Assembly: GCA_900554545.1 (NCBI GenBank)
Contig: USHW01000056.1
Coordinates: 1 to 14,116, forward strand
Source: an uncultured Prevotella sp.
GTDB taxonomy: Bacteria > Bacteroidota > Bacteroidia > Bacteroidales > Bacteroidaceae
Direction: 5' to 3'
Length of the DNA stretch: 14,116 nucleotides
Shown piece by piece: positions 8,901 to 14,116 of this stretch. The notes beneath the pieces are model-generated. The model was not told the DNA's origin. It searched no databases and was given only the letters and a program-made list of their open reading frames with translations. Every line of letters begins with the position of its first letter. Position 1 is the first letter of the stretch. The translations under genes were made by a program, and so were the position numbers.

Positions 8901-9243
8901 CTCCTTTCTTCGGGTTCAGCATGAACGAGATATAAGAATCGTCGTAGGTGGTGCTGCTTACCTTCTCTGTCGGCTGTAGAAGAGTCAGTGTTTCCCCGTT
9001 GGCGGCTTGTGTTCCGAATATCGTCAGTTTGTCTCCGATGTTGTAGCTTGTGGCCGATACCGCTTCGGGTGTTGACACTTCAGCTGCCGTCGGGTTGTCA
9101 ACGCCTTGGTTGAACGCCCATGTCACGGTGGCGTCAGAGGCGTTGATTTCGCCTTGTTGCTGTGCGTAGGCCGCGCCTGGGACAATTGTTATGGCGGCCA
9201 TAAGCGCGAGCGCGGCTTTCAGTTTTAGTCTGATAGTTTTCAT
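5947..9243 (-). CDS. Secreted multidomain pectin methylesterase (CE8)
   Basis: This enzyme hydrolyses methyl esters of homogalacturonan to give pectate and methanol. A signal peptide covers 1-27 (cleavage after AYA). The CE8 domain spans ~652-970 with the full active-site set: Gln765 (GPQALAL), Gln787 and Asp788 (SYQDTW), Asp812 (GAVDFIY) and Arg872 (GRPW). Ahead of it lie ~650 residues of accessory beta domains. These are an N-terminal beta-sandwich (30-205), two divergent InlB-like B repeats (~215-289, ~290-369), a carbohydrate-module-like beta-sandwich (~371-545) and a Big_5 Ig-like domain (~548-643). A fibronectin-like domain (~975-1045) follows. The last ~35 residues (YSVDGTKLSSMQKGLNIL...KVMK) resemble a type IX secretion sorting domain and match the tail of the upstream esterase. 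It starts 22 bp after the acetylesterase stop, so the two form an operon. CE8 activity is secure; secretion route and accessory domain names are inferred. Confidence 0.93.
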   Translation of the reverse strand: MKTIRLKLKAALALMAAITIVPGAAYAQQQGEINASDATVTWAFNQGVDNPTAAEVSTPEAVSATSYNIGDKLTIFGTQAANGETLTLLQPTEKVSSTTYDDSYISFMLNPKKGVSFTAKKLAFNAAKFGTDGGTMDVYAVSGDKRVTLLEGYKPLRNNAGFSSEDIDISGLGTVQERVEIVFYVYDLANNKQLGLSQIKVTGDFNGTPIEVPSYTLNVTSDMPEAGEISVNPAGNEFDEGTSITVTTTENFGYHFAAWVNETGETVSTDNPYTFEISQNTTLKATYTKNNVYALNVKLEGGANSNLVQFTPEGNVIDGVHWYEEGTDVELTALNNRILTFTNWEDNTTDATRKVKMDGQKDFTATFSAVDFIVGWDFYYDNPAAERAADYKAETDNAGLMSLRTESGETSSWLANGVEKGQYNGKYAARSWRPLADHYYFEMSFSTIGYQNIKLAASLGNNFNSHETIHAQYSTDGKEFTTFGTYTMPNRGWVSQELELPAEAAGQQLLYIRFMPDWESPLVGNEAEADGLAITDVFVLADKDIINDDTAPKLVSTLPENDAEGVTANGSVILTFDEKVQAAGGGKATLGGEEIEPTVSGKTVVYRYSGLDYSTQYTFTLPAGAIEDRSGNAFEGVEITFRTMDRQQPEARVYDAVVAQDGTGDYTTVQAAIDAAPADRISPWLIFIKAGTYKEHVDIPENKPYLHFIGQGKDVVEITDDKLCGGDNALHVDLGATFVARSSDLYFEGISFVNSYGVEQNAGPQALALNTKNDRVVFKDCGMYSYQDTWITPSLSNCRGYVKNCFIEGAVDFIYNNGDYFFDECTLNIIRKEGGYIVAPSHDADSKWGYVFMNNTITAPGVPSETSVWLGRPWHNQPKTVFINTTAEVTIPATGWYETMGGIPAVFAEYNTMDKDGNPVDLTHRNTYYWYTDDNGQKVEGYAKAVLTAEEAAEYTIKNVLRGTDNWQPEIITEVCGTPQPTVNKAEGTIEWESVPYAICYVITKDGKVEGFTTDTYCTYEEGSEYAIQAANEYGGLGAKAIVDGTPSGIESVGTEGELTLTGIYSVDGTKLSSMQKGLNILTYTTADGKTVVRKVMK

Positions 9244-9265
9244 AATAGTTCTTTTATAGGTGTTT

Positions 9266-11173
9266 TCATTTGATTATTTTCTCACTTTTGTATGTTCCGT
9301 CGGTGTACTCCGTGCGTACTATGTTAATGCCTTTCTGCATGGAGCTGCGCTTCGTTCCGTCCAATCCGTAGTAATGAACGGCGCTTACAGGCTCGGCGGA
9401 GATGCTTACGTGTGTCCCGATGCCCGACGTCCCGTCAACGGCTACGCCGTGAACGGTCACGTCGCTAAGGCAGATGGTCTTGCCGGTGGCCTTGTTGTTG
9501 TACCACGGATATATGCGCAGGCGCAGTGTCTCGCCTTCTTCGAGCTTAAGTACGGGCGTGGTCTCCACGTACTGCATTGCGTTGGCAGGCATGCTTTTCA
9601 TTTCGAATATGTTTACGGGGTTGGCGAAGTTGTCCTCCTTCGAGTAGTAGATTTTGCAGCACATGCCGTTGCCGCCGCATCCGCAGACGAACAGCGACAG
9701 CTTGTCAACGTTGAGCGTGGTGCCCTTTGCAGGCTGTACGGCGAACTCGATGTAGCGTGTCGATACTTCGTCTATTTCTCCGTCGGGCCATTCGTCGCCT
9801 TCGATGAGGCAGCGTTGTGTCTTCCTGTCGGCGGTGAAGCCGGTCCAGTCAGGCCATGTCGTGTTGGCGTTCGGGTTTGAATACTTTTGCACATACATGC
9901 CTGAGAACGCCTGTTGAATGGGGTTTACGGGGCCTGTCACGGTGCATTCGTCGTTGCTTTCAAGCCTCCAGTAGGCTTGTGTCTCAACGCCGTCGGCTAT
10001 CGTTACGGCGTTGCCCGTTACGGGAACGGTGATTGTCTTGTCGCCGGTAGTTATGGTGATTGTCTCGCTTATAGGGCCTTCCTCGGTGTATTCGCACTTT
10101 GCCCAGAATGAGGCTATCATGTTGCCGCCCTCGTATGCCAGTTCAAGACGGCTGCTGTACTCGGTTCCGTCGGTAGAAAGCTGCAAGCCGTCGGTGGCTG
10201 TAACGGTTACTGTTCCTGACGCGGGAACGAGGTCGAAGCCGCTAATCTGGAACTGCTTAGTCACCACCTGGCCCTTGTAAGCGTCGCCGAGGTCGGCCGT
10301 CTGCGGATTTACGGTCAGCTCGCTTGTAAGGTTTATGTATTCGGTCAGTATGCCTTCGGCCTGCAACAGCTGTGCTGCGAGGCGTGCGATGAGCGTTGCT
10401 CCCATTGCCGAAGTGTGCGTGCTGCCCTCGCCGTCGAACAGCAGTTTGTCGGCCATTTCGTCGCCGTAGCTCTCGTAAAGCTCCTTGGTGGCGGTGGTGA
10501 GGTCGATGAACTGCACGCCCATCTCTTCGGCAACCATCCTCATCTGGTAAGGATAGTCATACGTGTGGTCGGTCTCCGGCACTTTCTGTCCTTCCTGAAC
10601 GCCGTCAGCCGTGAGAAGTGAGAAGTCGTCGCCGAGGTCGTGACGGCCGTTGCGGCGTATGGTGCTGCCGGTGAAATACTTGCGGCAGATGGCTCCGACG
10701 AGCACCGGCGTAGCGCCCAGCTCTCGCGTTTCATTGACGTATTTGCGCAGATACTCCTTGTAAGTGCCGCTCGCCGTAGTGCCGCGATAGTCGGTAGCGT
10801 CGGCCTTCGCCTGGTCGCCAATGCTCTCGTAGTAGGCTTTCAGCTCGTCGCCGTCCATGCCGTCGTTCTTCTCGTCGTTGTGTGCGAACTGTATAAGGAC
10901 GTAGTCTCCCGGTTCGATTTGCGTCTTCACCGACTGCCAGTAGGCGGCTTCCTCGTAGAAACTCTTGCTGCTTGCGCCTGATTTCGCGCGGTTGTTAACT
11001 GTCAGTCCGCCTGTGAAGAACTGCTGGAACATCTGTCCCCAACCCCTCGTCACGGTGGTGTTCTCGTCGTAGGTGGCCATCGTAGAGTCGCCGATGGTAT
11101 GCACCTTGATTGCCGGTACGGCCTGCGATGCCAGCAGAGCCGCAGCGAGCATGATTGATTTGATTTGCTTCAT
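9266..11173 (-). CDS. Secreted rhamnogalacturonan acetylesterase-like SGNH hydrolase (CE12-type) with C-terminal beta domains
   Basis: This is likely to remove acetyl groups from rhamnogalacturonan-type pectin. A signal peptide covers ~1-21 (cleavage after VPA). The SGNH/GDSL domain spans ~23-275: block I GDST with Ser30, block II NRAKSGASSKSF (Gly66), block III HND (Asn99), block V STHTSAMGA with His253. The usual DxxH Asp is missing: the residue three before His253 is Gly250, with Asp247 and Glu249 nearby. An Ig-like beta domain (~284-390) and a second beta-sandwich (~395-577) follow. The tail (YYGLDGTKRSSMQKGINIV...KIIK) resembles a type IX secretion sorting domain. It is the first gene of the operon with the pectin methylesterase, and its own promoter candidate lies at 11243-11250. 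The linkage to CE8 supports a pectin substrate; exact ester specificity is not provable from sequence. Confidence 0.88.
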   Translation of the reverse strand: MKQIKSIMLAAALLASQAVPAIKVHTIGDSTMATYDENTTVTRGWGQMFQQFFTGGLTVNNRAKSGASSKSFYEEAAYWQSVKTQIEPGDYVLIQFAHNDEKNDGMDGDELKAYYESIGDQAKADATDYRGTTASGTYKEYLRKYVNETRELGATPVLVGAICRKYFTGSTIRRNGRHDLGDDFSLLTADGVQEGQKVPETDHTYDYPYQMRMVAEEMGVQFIDLTTATKELYESYGDEMADKLLFDGEGSTHTSAMGATLIARLAAQLLQAEGILTEYINLTSELTVNPQTADLGDAYKGQVVTKQFQISGFDLVPASGTVTVTATDGLQLSTDGTEYSSRLELAYEGGNMIASFWAKCEYTEEGPISETITITTGDKTITVPVTGNAVTIADGVETQAYWRLESNDECTVTGPVNPIQQAFSGMYVQKYSNPNANTTWPDWTGFTADRKTQRCLIEGDEWPDGEIDEVSTRYIEFAVQPAKGTTLNVDKLSLFVCGCGGNGMCCKIYYSKEDNFANPVNIFEMKSMPANAMQYVETTPVLKLEEGETLRLRIYPWYNNKATGKTICLSDVTVHGVAVDGTSGIGTHVSISAEPVSAVHYYGLDGTKRSSMQKGINIVRTEYTDGTYKSEKIIK

Positions 11174-11242
11174 GTTGTTTGTTTTTTATGTTTAGGTTAA
11201 TTCCCGTTGTCCGATGATTGCGGTTCTCACCGTTTCCGGCTG

Positions 11243-11250
11243 CAAATTTA
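11243..11250 (-). promoter_or_regulatory. -7 element of the esterase operon promoter
   Basis: On the minus strand this reads TAAATTTG, a full match to TAnnTTTG. It lies ~70 bp upstream of the acetylesterase ATG, giving a leader of ~60 nt. No TTTG is found at the expected -33 position (~11270), which suggests an activator-dependent promoter (inference). Confidence 0.5.
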
Positions 11251-11282
11251 TCCATAAACCGCCATGCGCACGGGGTAAAATC

Positions 11283-11312
11283 TGTCGGCAAAGGTGGATT
11301 AATTGTCGGAAA
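11283..11312 (-). promoter_or_regulatory. Direct repeat TT[T/G]CCGACA x2, candidate activator site
   Basis: On the minus strand TTTCCGACA and TTGCCGACA lie 21 bp apart, start to start. They are centred roughly 45-55 bp upstream of the -7 element. Two direct repeats on one DNA face just upstream of a promoter lacking a -33 box fit a dimeric AraC-type activator such as the hybrid regulator encoded next door. This is inference from spacing and position only. Confidence 0.35.
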
Positions 11313-11359
11313 TGCGCCGTACAGCGGCGTTTTTGCCGCAAGCGTTTGCGGTTTGTAGT

Positions 11360-11486
11360 AATTGAGAATTTAGAATTGGGAATGGAGAATTATGATTACC
11401 CTTTGAGGTTGTCTGCCAACAATGGTAATCATAATTAGCTTAACGCTGACTTTCAGTTCTCCATTCCCAATTCTCAACTCTCAATT
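11360..11486. repeat. Nested AT-rich inverted repeat
   Basis: Outer arms 11360-11389 and 11457-11486 are complementary at 28 of 30 positions and are built of GAATT/GAGAATT-like units. An inner perfect 12-bp inverted repeat, ATTATGATTACC (11389-11400) and GGTAATCATAAT (11424-11435), is nested inside. The layout resembles the element at 4725-4842 without sequence identity of the centre. It lies upstream of the esterase operon promoter, on the regulator side. Confidence 0.65.
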
Positions 11487-11507
11487 AAAAAGCTCTCAAT
11501 TAAAAAG
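11478..11507. repeat. 15-bp tandem duplication CTCTCAATTAAAAAG
   Basis: Two exact adjacent copies (11478-11492, 11493-11507) sit at the edge of the nested inverted repeat, consistent with a slippage or insertion-edge duplication. Confidence 0.6.
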
Positions 11508-11521
11508 GCTTTTCCATTTGC

Positions 11522-11591
11522 CTTATCACTCTTATCAGCCTTATTTATCCTATAAAATAATAGGACTTATAGGCCAGATAGGGCCAATAAG
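11522..11591. repeat. Symmetrical 9-bp-phased pentamer array
   Basis: Four CYTAT pentamers start at 11522, 11531, 11540 and 11549. Four ATARG pentamers start at 11560, 11569, 11578 and 11587. Spacing is exactly 9 bp on each side, and the array is symmetrical about 11556.5, so every pentamer faces a complementary partner (two exact, two with one G-U). The intervening four bases mostly do not pair. A near-palindromic ancestral unit GACTTATAGG is still visible around 11565-11573. It lies in the gap between the regulator and the esterase operon. Confidence 0.65.
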
Positions 11592-11618
11592 TTAAGCACT
11601 ATGTGTTCGATTAACAAA

Positions 11619-11657
11619 GGTAATCAAGCTCCCTCCCTTCGGGAGGGGTGGGGCGGG
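11619..11657 (-). repeat. CCCTCCC-GAA-GGGAGGG hairpin element, copy B
   Basis: This is the reverse-orientation copy of 3848-3886, identical at 37 of 39 positions. Its hairpin arms are 11631-11637 and 11641-11647. Both copies lie in gaps just beyond a gene's 3' end, outside the AAAAGGCC hairpin. Confidence 0.7.
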
Positions 11658-11705
11658 TGTTGGGTCGGAGTGGGGTAGGTCGCCCGTTTGCTGTCTTTTG
11701 CCTTC

Positions 11706-11766
11706 CAAAAGGCCATCTTTTACAATGCAAAAGGCCGTCTTTTAGCGTGTAAAAGACGGCCTTTTG
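11706..11766 (-). terminator. Hairpin terminator of the hybrid regulator gene, with duplicated arm
   Basis: A perfect 17-bp stem (11728-11744 with 11750-11766, loop gcgtg) lies 22 bp beyond the regulator stop. A second, 16-of-17 identical copy of the left arm sits at 11706-11722, so the right arm has two possible partners. The arms share the CAAAAGGCC core with the hairpins at 3760 and 5784. Confidence 0.6.
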
Positions 11767-11788
11767 TAACTTGTTGGATGACAGGCTG

Positions 11789-14062
11789 TTACGCCTGCGG
11801 ACTGTCGCCGCTGCCTTTGCCGCGGCTTTTGCGGTATTCAGATGGCGTAAGCCCGGTCTTCTGTTTGAACGTGCGGCTGAAGTATTTGGGGTCGGTGAAG
11901 CCCGTGGCGTATGCTATTTCTGAGAGCGTCATGTCCGTTTCGGCCACCATCTTCTCGGCCTTCATTATGCGGACGTGGCGCACAAAGTCGACCGGCGACA
12001 TACCCGAGAGGGTCTTCACCTTGCCATACAATACGGTTCGGCTTACGGCCAGCGCCCTCGCCATGTCGTCAATCTTCAGCTCGGCGTCGCCTGCGTGCGC
12101 GTCGATGAACTTCAGCAGGCGGTCGGCGAAGTCCTTGTCGGCGTCAGCCATGCCGGGTGCGCCGGTGTCGATTACGGTGTTTCCGCCCGCGCTTTCCTCC
12201 AGTTTGTCGAGCCACAGCTGCTGAAGCCTGCGCCGCTGGCGTATGATGTTGGCCACGCGCGACTTGAGGTAGCTAACGCTGAAGGGCTTTGTTATGTAGT
12301 CGTCAACGCCCTCGTTAAGCCCCTCTATGCGGTAACTCATGGCCGTCCGCGCCGAAAGCACTATTATGGGGATGTGGCATATCTGCGCGTTGGCCTTGAT
12401 GCGGCGCACCATCTCCATGCCGTCCATCACGGGCATCATGATGTCAGTGATGATGAAGTCGGGCTGTATGCTCTTTGCCAGTTCAAGACCCTCCTTGCCG
12501 TTACGCGCCGCCGTCACGGCATATTCGGCCTCGAGCGTGCCCGTAAGGAACTGGCGCAGCTCGTCGTTGTCCTCTACAACGAGCATCTTCGTGCCCTCCG
12601 CGCCGCCGCTGTTGCCGCAGGGTGGGGCGGTGGCGGCGGCCGGCTGTGCGTCGTCGGCAGGCGTTATGTCGGGCGGCAGCTGTTCTTCCATCTCGCTGTT
12701 TAGCGTCGTCAGCTTTTTAAGGTCGAGCGATTTGTCAACCAGTTCGAGCATCCGCCGCGCGTTTCTCCTGACAAATTCGAGGTAGGTGCGCGCCTTTGCC
12801 GACAGTGGTTCGTCGTTGAGCACTTGGTCAACAGGCCCTCCTATGAGCGTGAGCGGTGTGCGCAGCTGGTGGGAAATGCCGGTGAAGAAGTCGAGCTGGC
12901 GCTCCTTTATATGGCGTTCAAGGATAGCTTTCTGCCTCAGTCTCCACACGTACAGCAGGGCGAAAACTACCGCCATGGCCGCCGCTATGTATATGACCCA
13001 CGCCCAGCCGCTCTCCCAGAACGTTGGCATTACACGTATCTGAAGCTCTCGGTTGTTATCCGTCCATACGCCGTCGGAGTTGGTGCTTCTCACTTCCAGC
13101 GTGTACCGTCCCGGCGGAATGTGGCCAAGCGGCGCGCTGTGTTCCGTCCCCGTGTAGCTCCATTGGCTGTCAAGCTCCTTTATGCGGTAAGCGTAGCGTA
13201 TGAGGCGGTTGTCCGAATAGTCGAGCGCCGAGAAGTATATGGTGGCCGCGCGCTTGTCTGCCGGTATGGTGACGGCGCCGTTTTCAAGCAGCGGAGTTAT
13301 GTGCTGTTCGCCCTGATACCTTATTCCGTTGAAGACGATGGCCGGCCTGTACGCGCTCTTTTCTATCTTTCCGGGGTTGAAGCGCATGTATCCGCCAGCT
13401 ACGCCCAGCATTATTTCGCCGCCGTCAAGGCTCATGGCAGGCTCTGCTTCGGTAAATTCGGTGTCGTCGTCCCAGTCGTTCGGACCGTACACTTCTATGC
13501 GTCCGCTGCGGCAGTCGAGCCTGTTTAGGCTGTTCTCCCTCACAAGCCACAGGCCGCCAGTGCCGTCTTCAACCATCGAGAGCACCATGCCATCGTCGGG
13601 GTCAAGCCCATCCACGCCGTCGAAACGTATGCCGTCGCGCAGCAGCTTGTCTGCGTCGGCACACTGGAAGCCGCCGCCCATCGTCGTGACATACAGCTTG
13701 CCGGAGTGCTTGCAGGCGTAGGCGTTGAGCACGTCGGGGGCGAGCAGCGACGCCGTGTCGCCGCGTGAGTAGGTTGAATAGTAATACTTTATTTTGCCGG
13801 GAGCGGTCTCCTTGGCCGAGAACGTTACCAAGCCTCCCGTCGTCGAGGCGGCGATTACGCCCTTGGGGGTCATCGACAGTTTCCTAATCTCGTTGAAACC
13901 GGCGTTTCTGAAGGGGCTTAGGCCGCTGCGCGAGTTGATGAACCGGAGTCCGCCTCGGCCGTTGTCGGCGGCTATGTTGAGTCCTCCGCCATACGTGGCT
14001 ACCCACATACGGCCGCCGGGTTCTTCCATTATGTCGTATATGTTGTTGTGGCTTATCGAGCG
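11789..14062 (-). CDS. Hybrid two-component system regulator (Reg_prop/Y_Y_Y sensor, HisKA, receiver, AraC output), N-terminus off contig, no HATPase_c seen
   Basis: This is the regulator type that controls polysaccharide-utilisation loci in Bacteroidetes; the neighbouring esterases make a pectin fragment the likely ligand. Numbered from the Met at 14029: Reg_prop-like beta-propeller blades ~1-255 (for example RMWVATYGGGLN), Y_Y_Y ~258-333, membrane helix ~343-363, HisKA ~375-440 with His387 (SHQLRTPLT), receiver 481-598 with Asp487, phosphoacceptor Asp529, Ser559 and Lys581, and AraC HTH ~632-738. Between HisKA and receiver there are only ~40 Ala/Pro/Asp-rich residues where a ~110-residue HATPase_c domain is normally found; no N- or G-box is visible. 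The Met at 14029 is not the start: the open frame continues upstream as RRSISHNNIYDI, a typical propeller blade join, until sequence quality fails. Several hundred N-terminal residues, including the signal peptide, are missing. Confidence 0.92.
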   Translation of the reverse strand, partial: RSISHNNIYDIMEEPGGRMWVATYGGGLNIAADNGRGGLRFINSRSGLSPFRNAGFNEIRKLSMTPKGVIAASTTGGLVTFSAKETAPGKIKYYYSTYSRGDTASLLAPDVLNAYACKHSGKLYVTTMGGGFQCADADKLLRDGIRFDGVDGLDPDDGMVLSMVEDGTGGLWLVRENSLNRLDCRSGRIEVYGPNDWDDDTEFTEAEPAMSLDGGEIMLGVAGGYMRFNPGKIEKSAYRPAIVFNGIRYQGEQHITPLLENGAVTIPADKRAATIYFSALDYSDNRLIRYAYRIKELDSQWSYTGTEHSAPLGHIPPGRYTLEVRSTNSDGVWTDNNRELQIRVMPTFWESGWAWVIYIAAAMAVVFALLYVWRLRQKAILERHIKERQLDFFTGISHQLRTPLTLIGGPVDQVLNDEPLSAKARTYLEFVRRNARRMLELVDKSLDLKKLTTLNSEMEEQLPPDITPADDAQPAAATAPPCGNSGGAEGTKMLVVEDNDELRQFLTGTLEAEYAVTAARNGKEGLELAKSIQPDFIITDIMMPVMDGMEMVRRIKANAQICHIPIIVLSARTAMSYRIEGLNEGVDDYITKPFSVSYLKSRVANIIRQRRRLQQLWLDKLEESAGGNTVIDTGAPGMADADKDFADRLLKFIDAHAGDAELKIDDMARALAVSRTVLYGKVKTLSGMSPVDFVRHVRIMKAEKMVAETDMTLSEIAYATGFTDPKYFSRTFKQKTGLTPSEYRKSRGKGSGDSPQA

Positions 14063-14116
14063 GCGGGGGGGGGCCGGGGGGGGGGGGGGGGGGGCGGGGG
14101 GGGGGGGTTTTGTGGG
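14063..14116. other. Poly-G low-quality contig tail
   Basis: This stretch is almost entirely G with a few C, T and A. It replaces what should be propeller-coding sequence. Long G runs at a read end are typical of no-signal base calls on two-colour sequencers, so it should be treated as artefact, not biology. Confidence 0.8.

Noticed and set aside
11336..11351. Small hairpin CCGCAA-gcgt-TTGCGG upstream of the esterase promoter
   Set aside because: A 6-bp stem in GC-rich DNA is expected by chance, and no repeat or regulatory context supports it.
11522..11591. CRISPR array
   Set aside because: Units are 5 bp in 9-bp phase with inverted halves; there are no 23-40 bp repeats, no unique spacers and no cas genes.
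12589..12715. HATPase_c domain lost to a frameshift and still readable in another frame
   Set aside because: Only ~120 bp separate HisKA and receiver, too short to hold the domain in any frame, and the frame is continuous across it.
14063..14116. G-quadruplex or homopolymer-based phase-variable tract
   Set aside because: It sits exactly at the contig end, replaces expected coding sequence and is nearly pure G; a sequencing artefact explains it better.

Overview
The window looks like one whole contig (14.1 kb, GC-rich coding) from a member of the Bacteroidales, probably Prevotella-like. The evidence is a hybrid two-component system with a fused AraC output domain, secreted pectin esterases with C-terminal sorting-like tails, a DUF3109 protein, a TAnnTTTG/TTTG promoter and no clear Shine-Dalgarno sequences. 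Both ends look unreliable. The first ~57 bases are AT-rich and do not fit the gene they enter, and the last ~50 bases are almost pure G. The genus is an inference from style, not from a search.

Plus strand, left half: a giant 2-hydroxyacyl-CoA dehydratase activase-type protein cut at its N-terminus (31-3738), uracil-DNA glycosylase ung (4055-4717) with its own promoter, and a Cys-rich DUF3109 protein (4858-5448).

Minus strand, right half: a pectin-utilisation module. A hybrid two-component regulator (11789 to beyond 14062, N-terminus off the contig) lies upstream of a two-gene operon. The first gene of the operon encodes a CE12-type rhamnogalacturonan acetylesterase (11173-9266). 22 bp later comes a 1098-residue multidomain CE8 pectin methylesterase (9243-5947). 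The likely logic is that the regulator senses a pectin fragment in the periplasm and activates the operon, whose products strip acetyl and methyl esters so that lyases and hydrolases encoded elsewhere can cut the backbone. No SusC/SusD or lyase is visible.

The intergenic DNA is dense with repeats. There is a 51-bp perfect inverted repeat of a REP-like element, plus a diverged solo copy with a compensatory stem change. A 39-bp CCCTCCC-hairpin element is present twice in opposite orientation. Two AT-rich inverted repeats have GAATT-type arms, and one has apparently supplied the start codon of the DUF3109 gene. A family of long AAAAGGCC...GGCCTTTT hairpins sits at gene ends. A symmetrical 70-bp array holds four CYTAT plus four ATARG pentamers in exact 9-bp phase.

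The points most worth a second look are that 9-bp dyad array, the regulator's apparent lack of a HATPase_c domain between HisKA and receiver, the covarying REP-like hairpin, a 21-bp-spaced direct repeat upstream of the esterase operon promoter (candidate regulator site), and the missing canonical Asp in the acetylesterase DxxH motif.
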